Translations under genes and position numbers: made by a program
Notes under the pieces: model-generated
What the model was told of the DNA's origin: nothing
The model's database searches: none
Seen by the model: the letters and a program-made list of their open reading frames with translations, nothing else
Shown here: piece after piece, positions 47,352-57,312 of the stretch
Numbering within the stretch: position 1 is the stretch's first letter
How the letters are laid out: every line of letters starts with the position of its first letter
Assembly: GCA_015345905.1 (NCBI GenBank)
Contig: JADDTR010000016.1
Span: 686,631 to 750,630, forward strand
DNA length: 64,000 nucleotides
DNA from: Aotearoamyces nothofagi
Taxonomy: Eukaryota > Ascomycota > Leotiomycetes > Leotiales > Tympanidaceae
Direction: 5' to 3'

Positions 47352-48664
47352 CTACATAGTATAGTCTGGCTTCTGCCCACAAACAAAATAGCTATATGGT
47401 ACCGTATTAACAAACATCTCTCAATTTATGCATTGTGTATTTCACTTACAAGTCTTGATGCGAGCAGGTTCGCGAATCTTTCACTGCCGCTCTTGACAGT
47501 GCAATTAGAACTTCAATCTCATCGTTTTCCCACTACAGAGAACTCATATCAGCAAGCACGTCCTAGAAACGACGAAAAAGCGTCGTCACTCACATTCATA
47601 GTATTCCTCATCCTCCTTTCTGTAAAATCGCGCATCCCTTTGTCAAGCCTCGCCTGATTCCACAGCCCCAACGACTTCTGATGGGAATCTTTCGGCCAGT
47701 GTCCAATAGGCACCCGGATACGGCGCTCAGTAACATTGACAAATCCGGCTTCTTCCATCCAGCCACGCAATCTCTTGCATATGTCGAAATCCATCCCTGA
47801 AAGAGCACCTATTTGCTCGAAGAGTCTGGGCCATGCGTAATGGGGGTGGTCCTCCGGGAGTTTCACCCAGGAGCTATCGACGCGAATACTAGGTTCAGCA
47901 CAATCTAACCAGCCGCCGGGTCTTAATGCTCTGTGAATAGTTTGGTTAGGTTGATAAGAGGAGTGCACGTAGTTAAGAGTCTTACTTGAAAGCTTTTGCA
48001 AAGTGCGCCGGCCAGTCTGGAATGCTACCAAGGAGTTCACGAGCATGGATGAGGTCATAACTCTCCTCCTCTTCCCAATCTAGGATGTTGTAATCGTCTA
48101 TTTCGAAGCGAGCGTTGGGAGGCACCCAGGTGGGCTGAATAGGCGATAAGTCAATACCTTTGATGTCTGCATTTGGTAACCTCTCTGCTACGTCTCTATT
48201 TGGTGCATGTCAGCGACAATTTGATAGGCCGATAGCTCGTAGATAGCAGTAGATGTAGCATAGCATACATGACCCATATGCCTGTCCCTGTTCCAAGATC
48301 GAGTATTTTCTGCCTTTATGTTAACATTAGGACATGCTTTTATACGGGCGTTGCTAACATGTGGGTTAGATGCAGGTGCGATATAAAATGCGTCTTCAAG
48401 AAGTAGAGTCCAAAAATGGTGGCTGATTATCGGTTAGTTGATTAAAGCCTGGCATCTATAGATAGCTGGGTCAAACCTCAGATCTTGCTGGTCTTTGGCA
48501 TCCTCATCATTTGATCCCCAATGCTCGGTTGACCCTGCTATTATCAGCAATGCTTAGGGAAAGAATGCAGGGGGAGTGTTGCATGTACCAAAGGAATGAT
48601 AGGTTCTTCCATTCTCTTCGCGGTATCTTATGATGGTAGATGTGATTGAAGCAGTATCACTCAT
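47352..48664 (-). CDS. LaeA-like SAM-dependent methyltransferase
   Basis: Methyltransferase of the LaeA/UMTA type common in fungal secondary metabolism and development. At least eight exons on the minus strand: 48664-48589, 48534-48477, 48422-48359, 48309-48269, 48195-47986, 47930-47594, 47532-47450, 47391-47352; at least 302 residues. Family marks: YREENGRTYH, HHFWTLLLEDAFYIAP, SAM motif ILDLGTGTGIWV, GIDLSPIQPTWVPPNARFEI, DLIHARELLGSI, LRPGGWLDCAEP, WNQARLDKGMRDF, and a C-terminal FYFVCGQKP recovered only by the last splice. The 5' end is unresolved: the same frame continues upstream to about 48856 with typical acidic, Ser/Thr-rich sequence (DGDSAYEGS) but no ATG, so an upstream exon probably supplies the start. 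The exons are small and some donors (GTTTGA, GTTAGC) are weak, so exon limits are tentative. Confidence 0.8.
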
Positions 48665-50636
48665 GTTTATAGAACCCTCGTAGGCCGAGTCGCCATCTCC
48701 GTTGTCAAAAACATGACGGTCATCGGGTTGTACGTCGATGTGCTGCTGGACTTCAGTAGTATCGCTGCTTGTTCCTGTGTCGGTGTCTGATGAATGTAGA
48801 AGATTCGCGGATGGATAAGTGGGGGAGGTTGTAGGCTGAACATTATAGTTTATCAAGTTAGCTCGATGGTCAAGATTGGGGTTCGATAAAGATTGAGACG
48901 AACAGCTGGAGCATCATGCATTTCTTCTTAGGTGGGCTAGGCGCTGATTGTAGATCTGGAGACTGGGAAGACAAGTTTCGTTTTGTTGTTTCCAGAGCGC
49001 CTCGCTGTAGCTATGTTCAGTGGCGCTTGTGAAGTCGATATTCAGGTCTGTTGTATCATATAGCATAGTATCATCCAAGACTTGGTATCGTATACAGCAA
49101 TAAAGGACAATGCCGTTGGTTTCAATATCGAATTATGATTGAATATGCATACAACATGTCCGTATCCATGAGCGAAGAAGTAGGACGATCAGTCAACTAT
49201 CTATCCACCGTCCCTGCCGATCTAGGCAGGGCAGGGCAGGGTAGGTACCTTAAGTTGCAGCTAGGCCGGCTGACTAAGCTGTAAGGGTGCGTGCAGTACA
49301 GTACATACCTCCAGGTGAGTAGCCAGCCTAGAGCTCTACATGCTGGCAACAAGGCGCAGCGCAGCAGAGAACGTTTCCAAGGTTTCTTCTTCTTCAGACA
49401 CATCTATATCTGTACCTATCTATATCTATCTACCTATATATCTATACGTATATATAAGTTATATATATATAAATATATACATCTTTGGCCTAGTTACGGT
49501 ACCTAGATCACCGATCGCTGCTGCTCACTAATTGATCAACGACCGCTTTGCCTTAGGGTTACAGGTAGCGTACGGTACCGAGATGGCGTGTTGGCCACGC
49601 GATATCTAAGATCACCGGGACCGACGATTGCATGACGCTCGGATCACACACTCCGCACAGCAGGACGATCTCAGCATAATACAGTAATTATTGGGCAATT
49701 CCCACCGAGAGGCCCGAGATTAGGGTACGTTACAGGCACTCTACTCTCTACTCTACCGACCTACCTACCTATACTGTATAACGTTATATATTTAACTTAT
49801 ATATAAAATACATATATATAAAACCCTGCATGTCTGCAGTGCGCAAGCTTGACTGGTAACGTATGCATCGCACCATACGGCCGACAGGTGCTGCGCCCGC
49901 TTCCGGCCTCTCCAGCCCTTGAAATCCGGATTCGACATTTGAGTGCCTCGGCTTGCTTCAAATCTTTCTTTCTTGTTTCTTGAAGCATACGTGTATTCGA
50001 CCATGTCAAGGACCTTCACAAGCCGCTGCATACCGTATGTGCTTCGTCCTGAGACGCGCATGAGCTGCCAGTGACAGCGACAGCGACAGCTACCGCGACA
50101 CAGCGACACCCGTCATCCGGCTCCCTAAGGTCAGGCACCAGTAGCTACGGTCGCTACGGTCGCTACGGTACGGTCCTTCCCGACCGCACATGTACCCGTG
50201 CTTTTGTTGTAGCCTGCTCACTCATTATTACTCCTCACCAACTCACCAACTCTCAACTCTGGATCTTCATACTTTGCACAATCTATTTAGGCCATCTTGT
50301 TTCCATGCCTCGTCTGCAGGCCGTATTTAACATACTCCATAGATCCTCTGCATACATGCCATGTACCCACTAACTGTGCCCACTTTCCTGGGTGATTTAC
50401 ACGTCCTGCGGAGTTTTTCATGCCACCTTTCGGGACCACCTCGGGGAGTAGAGTAGGCGTCTTATCGAAGTGCACCACGCAGCTGATAACAGCTCTCCTC
50501 AAATCCTCAGACCACTCACTCCTCTTCTCTTCTCTTCTCTTCCTCATTCTCCTCCACCCACTCACCCCGTCCTTCCTCGTATTGGAGTTTATAAATTACC
50601 ATTGATGAAAACCCGATTCTAACTCTCCCACAAATC
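48665..50636. other. Divergent intergenic region, LaeA-like / O-methyltransferase
   Basis: Holds the unresolved 5' end of the LaeA-like gene, a TA-rich microsatellite near 49.4-49.5 kb, CTACTCT and CTACCTAC repeats near 49.74 kb, GACAGC repeats near 50.08 kb and a CTTCT pyrimidine tract near 50.53 kb just upstream of the O-methyltransferase start. No separate gene is supported. Confidence 0.5.
49401..49490. repeat. TATC/TA-rich microsatellite tract
   Basis: About 90 bases of CTATATCTAT and TATATATA words with little other sequence. Confidence 0.75.
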
Positions 50637-52125
50637 ATGAATACCCCTGAAGCGGCGGCACAGCAAGCTGCGGCCATTCGCGATGCGTTAACGGATGTTA
50701 GCTCGATTGCTGAGGGCTTCATCAATGTCAGCCAAGAGAAGGCTGGAGCAGTGACTCTTTCTGAGGTTGGGGAGGTAAGTTTGTCGCAAAACGACCTTGT
50801 CGCCAGTGTCAGAAAATTAGACCGCGCTGTTAGGGGGCCTGTCAGAAGTGTTGTATCGCATTTTGAGAACGTAAGCTGCGCTCTCGTCCCGAGTCCTACG
50901 GTGATTTGGCCAGGAGTGCGTGTCGCTAATTGCTAAAACAAAACAGGCAGCGTATACCGGGTGCGTCCGCACGCTGTTGCAGATGGGTCTTTTTCATGCT
51001 TTGCCAGTTGATGGACAGAGTATGTCTGCGACGGCATTGGCAGAGAAGCTCGGTGTTGATGTGGATCTCATCAGTATGCTCAGTCTCAAGTGATATGGAC
51101 GTCCGCCTTTGTAAAGTCATTATATCTAACCAGCACTTGTATAGTTCGCTTGATGAGAATAACCATTCCTGTACTCTTCGATGAGCCTAGACCTAATGAA
51201 TATGCCCATACTATGTATTCCATGGCATATCTCCACCCGGAATTAGGAGGCGGATTTATGTTTATGTATATTTCCATCTATCAGAAGTTACAATATCATG
51301 CTGACCTCTTAAGGAATGATGAATATTGTACTACATGGCTACAACTTGCAGAGTTCTTCAAAGAAGCAGGCTTCAAGACGCCTGAATCAGAAACGAACAA
51401 TCCTTATACCTTTGCGAATCGTACCAACGGACTCACAATGTTTGAATTCGTAGCGCAAAAACCAGAAAGAGGAGCTAGGTTCAATATCGCTATGCAAGCA
51501 CAGTCAGAGACCAATGCATGGTCTGTTGGTATATTCCCGTGGCAGACGGAATTGAGCAAAGTTGGAAGCAATGACGGGACAGTCTTGGTGGTCGATATTG
51601 GGGGTGGAAAAGGCCATATAACGAAGCAGATTAGAACGTTATCGGGAGATACCAAAGGCAGATTCATTCTTCAAGATCAGGCAGACGTTTTGGACGACAT
51701 CAGTGATCCGTTACCAGGCATTGAGAAGCTTGCATACGACTTCTTTACACCAAATCCCATCAGAGGCAAGTTGTCCCTATCAGAGTTTTGACATATATAT
51801 TAATAGCCCACAAGGCGCTTTGGTCTACTATATTCGCCGCTGCCTCCACGATTGGTCCGACGAGAAATGCATCAAGATCTTGAAAGTGATTGCAGATGCC
51901 ATGGAGGCCAACACATCTCGTCTTCTCATCGCTGAATTGGTGGTACCTGCAACAAATGTTGATATAGAGACATGCTGGATGGACATTACCATGATGACGT
52001 TTGGCGGAAGGGAACGAACTGAAGAGCAGTGGAAACAATTGCTTGATGATTCTGGACTGCGGCTTCAGAAGGTATGGGGAGCAAAGGGTACGAACCATGG
52101 AGTTGTTGAAGCAGTTTTGAAGTAG
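50637..52125 (+). CDS. Class II O-methyltransferase, secondary-metabolism type
   Basis: SAM-dependent O-methyltransferase of the plant/fungal family 2, which usually methylates phenolic or polyketide hydroxyls. Exons: 50637-50870, 50947-51073, 51145-51765, 51815-52125; 430 residues. The N-terminal dimerisation half has ATALAEKLGVDVDLIIRLMR and HTMYSMAYLHPE. The SAM site is VLVVDIGGGKGHITKQI with FILQDQADV. The catalytic region is GALVYYIRRCLHDWSDEKC (His as general base) followed by LIAELVVPA and the terminal GLRLQKVWGAKG. The third intron, 51766-51814, uses a GC donor (GCAAGT) and restores PNPIRG|ALVYY exactly; the unspliced reading stops early. The substrate is unknown. It is divergent from the LaeA-like methyltransferase. 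Confidence 0.87.
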
Positions 52126-52915
52126 AATGAGGAGGAATAGCTGAATTAGATTGGTTACAAAAGCACCGTTTAAAATGAGTAGCCTGATAGGTTGCATACG
52201 TGCTCTTTAATCCATGGCTACCAGTGGCATGGATGTCGGGTGTTCTTGGATGGCACAGGGAAATCTCGGACCTTTTGGATGAGACACACTGGTGCTTTAA
52301 AGAAGTCATTTCCAATCACGGTGTTGCACGTTCTGTCAATTGCCACAACTGCTCACAAGAGCGGATTGATCTAGAATCATAACACTAGACTAGACCTAGA
52401 CTGTCTTACATATATTTAGCCTGCAATAATAATCGCCCATTATGACGACGGAGTCAAGCATTGAGCACCCCCGGATCCTTTCACAACACGATCCCGCTTC
52501 CCCAGCCCCACTAGCCTTTCCCACCAATCTCACCCGCCTCATCTCTAACCGCCTACCTTATTGGCCATAAGCATATATTCCTTGCACAAACAACGTCATT
52601 GTCGCTCCAAAACCTGTACAGAATGTTTAGCGAAACCAAAGCTCTAATTAAGCTCATTCAGGTACAAATCAAGGGTCTAGAAAGGCACAGGAGGATATGG
52701 TAGGAACAACGCAGACGACGTCTATATTATCATCGCTTCTCTCCCCCTCTCTCTCCTTCTCAATTATGTTAGGGTTTAAGTCGTCAGGGAAGGTCCATAT
52801 CTTTCATCTCGCTGAACGATCGTTTGTTACGAGTTACGAGAGATCCCTTTGATAGGTACCGGCTACTAAAACTCGCCGCTCACGGAGTCAGCGTCCGTAG
52901 AGGATACTGGCAACG
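52126..52915. other. Intergenic, promoter of the App1-like gene
   Basis: No recognised gene in about 790 bases. It contains a CT-rich run (CTCTCCCCCTCTCTCTCC) near 52.74 kb. Confidence 0.5.
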
Positions 52916-52990
52916 ATGCTTCATTACCTGACCCTCCCACTTCTCCTCCTAAGCCTCGCCTTCATATCTCCAATCCTCGCAATTCCAGAT

Positions 52991-53027
<37 letters not shown>

Positions 53028-54560
53028 TAGCACCGGATCCTCATCACCCGCTCATAACCCCACCGCCAACACTCGTCGACCGAACTCCAAGCCCAGTTCT
53101 CAAACGGGACCTCACAGGGTACCTCGACAGCATTTTCTCGGACTTGGGCTCCGATATCCCAAGCTATGTCGCCAGTGGTGTTCCTAATTTCTTCCAGGAC
53201 TTCCCCACCGGTGATGGCGTTCTCAGTAAGCTGAGTATTAGCTCTAACGACCTAGCTGCGACGCCAACGCAGGTTTTGAATCTACCGTAAGTGTATCCTT
53301 TACTTCTTCACTGTTTCTCAATCGCTGTACGAAGACTCGATAACTGACGCGGGGTTGTTTGTCAGTGGTTACGCAAACTGGACAGACAAAGGATGGAGTC
53401 TCCGCGTCCATGGCAACGTCTATAAAACCCCTAATATCTCCCAATCTACTCTAGACGACCTAGCCAACGGCTTCCTAATCGGTACCTCCATGTCAAACCT
53501 AACCACCTCGCAACAAGACCAGGCCCGCAATCTCACATCTGAAATCTACGTTGTTCAGCAAGGAGGTGTCAATGTCACAATCGACGTCGTTGATAACTTC
53601 ATTGCGCCAAGCGGGCTCAATGGTGGCCTCGTCGCTGCGAAAGGTGGCGCGCAGACGTTCCAATTGCCTGATGAGACAACGGATGAAGGAGACTTCGATA
53701 GTTTTGTTACGCTGAAAAATAGTTCTGGCTCGTCTGGCGAGTATCTTCTACCGGGAAATGCAACAAGTTCGATTCAGGCGTTCAGTTACTATGCGACAAA
53801 CGCAACCTTGGGCAATGCGACAGCATATCTCGTTCCACCCGTTGGATTGACTGTCATCTCGGATATCGATGATATCCTCCGTGTAACAAGGATCTACCAA
53901 CCTGCCGATGGTTTGTTGAACTCGTTTGCAAGACCCTTCACTGCATGGCTAGACATGCCCGACATCTACGCCAACTGGAGTCGTTCAATCCCAGATTTCC
54001 ATTTCCATTACCTGACGACGACGCCTGAACAGATTACGCCAAATTACATGGACTTCATCTACAAGACTTACCCGCTCGGATCATTCGATACACGACCTCT
54101 GAATTTCAGTGATGTTTCCGCGACGTTGTCTATACGCAAGTTCTTATTAGAGAAAATCTTCCAGACTTATCCAAAGCGCAAGTTCATCCTTGTGGCTGAT
54201 ACCAGCAATTCAGATGTCATGAAGGATTATCCAGCAATGGTTTCTGAGTTCCCAAATCAAGTTCAGTGTATTTTTCTTCGCAACACTTCATCGACAGATT
54301 CTGGAGACTACTTCCCCTATGATACTTCTGGATTCGCAGGACTGAATCAGGACATGTTCATGTTTTTTAATGTTCCAGACGACTTAAAGGGTCTGGATAT
54401 AGTGAATGGCCAGTGCTGGAATTCTTCGGTGAAGCAGAACGTAACTTTTGATACGCAGGGGTTGCCGTTTGGTGCTTCGACAAAGGCAACAGCAAGCATA
54501 GCGTCGGTGGCATTAGGGTTGGTTGTAGTGTTTCTAATTATGATGCTTGGTGAGATGTGA
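52916..54560 (+). CDS. App1/DUF2183 domain protein, secreted or GPI-anchored
   Basis: Predicted 521-residue protein with the App1 phosphatidate phosphatase-like catalytic domain (DUF2183). Exons 52916-53286 and 53366-54560 are joined at LNLPGYANW. An N-terminal signal peptide (MLHYLTLPLLLLSLAFISP) is followed by an Arg-Ala run coded by a GCACGA microsatellite. The catalytic domain has GWSLRVHGNVYKTPNIS, ISDIDDILRVTRIYQP near residue 286, and KRKFILVADTSNSDVMKDYP. The usual App1 motif is DxDxT; here the Thr position is Ile (DIDDIL), so activity is uncertain. Many N-glycosylation sequons (NVT, NAT, NSS, NLT) and a hydrophobic C terminus (ALGLVVVFLIMML) suggest a cell-surface, perhaps GPI-anchored, form, unlike cytosolic yeast App1. 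Confidence 0.82.
52991..53026. repeat. GCACGA hexanucleotide microsatellite inside CDS
   Basis: About five to six GCACGA units encode an Arg-Ala repeat just after the signal peptide of the App1-like gene. Confidence 0.85.
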
Positions 54561-54774
54561 TGATGAAATGAAATGAGTTTGATGTATTTTGTATCAATAC
54601 CTATGAGCACAGGAGTGGAGTATCGTAGTTCTTCTACAGTGATCGTCTGAAATTCTAGACCTGCCACACAGCAAGTTTATTAAAAGCCTCGAATATACTT
54701 CGATTTCAAATCGCTGCTAGTGTTAGCAATATTCACACTAGATAATGTCAAGGGAGACTCATCGAAAAAAAGGG

Positions 54775-54801
54775 GGGTTGCCTCTGCTTAGGAGGCAACC
54801 C
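54775..54801. other. Perfect 10-bp hairpin after App1-like gene
   Basis: GGGTTGCCTC, a seven-base loop TGCTTAG, then GAGGCAACCC. It lies about 215 bases downstream of the App1-like stop and follows an A7G6 run. It may be part of the transcript end or a small mobile-element terminus; nothing in the sequence settles this. Confidence 0.7.
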
Positions 54802-56422
54802 GGGAAGGACTGCCCCACTGGCCTGTCCTTTTGCATCACTAACTCCACCGAAGACCATCCGGTACCAAACGCACCCCCCCTAGTCCACATAGATCAACAC
54901 CCAGATTAGACACACGCCACTACCTACATGATGCAGACAAGCACTAAGCTTTGACACCAACGCGAGATGGGTCCCGCATCAAGCAGTTCATGAAATGTTC
55001 CCGTCCGAGAGCAGTTGAATGGATTGAGAGCTTAGCAGCAAAAGTACAGAGGATAAATCTCACCTCTACAACTAAGCCAGTTCGCGCCCCCATGCTCAAA
55101 GATAGCCTAGATCATTCGTATCTTTCTCGGAGTGACCATGCCGTCATACTAATAGCAGCATTTGCATCTAGGCAAACATAACCGGACCAGTTGAGAAGAG
55201 CACTACTCCGAAGTAAACAGACTCAGCAACCACAAATGCAAGCTTCTCTCAGTGTGTATAGCAACGCCCTCAGAGATAAGTTTTTGTTTCCTCCCCAAAC
55301 GAGCTAACTCATGATGAATGAGAAGTCGAATAGAGGGCACATACGGACAAAAGACATCAACAAAAACCGCGGATCATCTACATGAACGATATTCACGAAA
55401 GGAATAGTGCCAAAGCCCCAAAGGGGTCTCGACAAGGTGTTGGCGTTCTCCGTCAACTCTAGGTCAGAGCCTAGAGGAGAAGATAAATGCAGCTGATCTG
55501 GATTTCATGCTCAAAGAGATGACAATGCCTTTGGCTGTCACCGCGGCAAACGTTTCATAGGTTGACATTTTTGAAAATGTGTCATGGTGATGCGAAGGGT
55601 TGGAGACAATGATCCTCGTCCTAGCAAGCTAAATACGTCGGAGAGAAGAAGTATACGGGATATCTCAACTATTGTGAAACTGCACACCGCCATCTCCACG
55701 GACGCAATGACTGGAAATGGCACATGGGCTGCTCGAGACTTCTAGAGCATGACAATATGTCTTGCTTCGCCGAGGCAAAGGACCACTAGTCGTAATTGTT
55801 TCTGTGTGAGGGCTTGAAGCCTCGCTACGTCTCATGGTGACGATTCAGACAAGTGTGATCAAGCCAGAGCCACAACCATGGAGGTTGTGGGAAACAATTC
55901 AAAAAGCAGTCTGTATGTAGACAAAAATCCAAAGAGATAGTACTGTGCTCAGTCCTTGCAGGTCCGATGGTCTTCCCTGCATGTTGTCGGATAGAGTATA
56001 AAGACAGAGTGTTGTTAGGGACATTTCTCAGTTTCAGGTAGCTTTAAAAGAACCCAAAGACATCTCCGAAGAGTGCCTGTATCCTTCTCGCATTGTATCT
56101 CCTTCCACACTAACCATTTTGAACCAATGAAAACAATCTATGGTTGATCAGAGTATAATGCCCAGCTGACAAACCTGACGAGCGCCCTCACGGAGGATCT
56201 TACCAGAACGGCTCATAGGAAGGTCTATATGACTGTCCGAAGACTCTGGACTCTTCAACATTCATTTCCCTCTTCCATCTTAACCGCGACACCTTCCGGC
56301 TAGCAGATTCGTCTGGAAGAGGTAATAAGGCAGTCGAACAACTGTATCTGCAAACTTGAACCAACGAGTTCTTAGGGTTAAGTTCCGATACCCATTCCCT
56401 CCGGAAGACCATTTTACCAACG

Positions 56423-56656
56423 ATGAGTCGAAGGGAGCTACCAAACACAGAACCGATCGCAGCATGCTCATGTGAGTTCTGCATTGAAGCTCGAGATGCG
56501 ACGCTGTGTGAGGTTGCTGATCTGAAGGAGAGGTGCGTGACATTCCTTGCGGAAAACGAGTATCGGAGAACTGTAGGGAAGGCGAATTGCTTGATTTGTG
56601 ACTCTCTAAGAGAGTTGAGAGAAGTTGTAAATGCAGTGGAAGAAAGAGGACATTAG
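56423..56656 (+). CDS. Possible small cysteine-containing protein
   Basis: Not recognised. A single 77-residue frame starts MSRRELPNTEPIAACSCEFC and contains two CxxC-like pairs (CEFC, CLIC) separated by a charged, helix-prone segment, ending LRELREVVNAVEERGH. The cysteine spacing and helical look are more protein-like than neighbouring open frames. No splice signals or homologous neighbour support it, so it may be chance. Confidence 0.25.
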   Translation: MSRRELPNTEPIAACSCEFCIEARDATLCEVADLKERCVTFLAENEYRRTVGKANCLICDSLRELREVVNAVEERGH

Positions 56657-57312
56657 AAGTGTGAGCTCTCTCGTGGTTTGATTGCTGCAGATAGAATAGA
56701 TGCAGCTAATAGTCCGGCGATTGTCAAGAGAAGAGACTTGAGATGGCTGGGTATCGAATAACATGTCAGCATTGCGAATGACCATTAGTCGTAAAGGTTG
56801 GTGAGGAGAGTTGATGGGTTGGAGTGGAATACATGGGGCGACCGCGACTTAGGACTTGATTTCGCGTTCGTCGAAAACGGATTAGCTCAGCACCGCGAGA
56901 ACACGTGATATCGAAATATTTGCCTTGAATTTCAGAAGCGACATACTTCACTTCGGATCTAGACGGCGATACCATGGAGCAGCCATCTATAATATTTTGT
57001 TTATATTGTATGATAATGTACTGTTGCTGACGAGCTTTCTATCGCCACTAATTCGACAACTCCGCTCTGCTCAGAGATCTAGAGCGCTATATATGTGGTG
57101 ACTGACGCATTCACATAATTGACTCTTTGTAGCTTGGCTCATTTTAGCACCCCACAAACCTAAGTCACTACAAAGGGAGTCCTCGTCGGTGTCACCTGAG
57201 ATTTCTACAGGGAAGACTTAGAGGCGCCCGAAGGCCGCAAGTTTCCTAGCTGTTTGGGAGGATGGTTGGGGTCAAGGGACTTTCTCGTTGTTGATTCACA
57301 CTATTTGAAGTC

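Larger units (their letters stand above)
54561..57312. other. Sparse region between App1-like and RTP1 genes
   Basis: About 2.7 kb with no recognised gene. It contains a hairpin at 54775-54801 and a possible small protein at 56423-56656. The remaining open frames are short and lack domains. Confidence 0.5.

Noticed and set aside
47560-47593. LaeA-like protein ending at FLGRAC
   Set aside because: A GTGAGT donor just upstream joins in frame to WENDEIEVL and then to the conserved FYFVCGQKP end, so the early stop lies within an intron.
50781-50818. Extra intron in O-methyltransferase exon 1 (GTAAGT..TCAG)
   Set aside because: Only 38 nt and its removal shifts the frame; the unspliced reading is open and leads into the next real donor.
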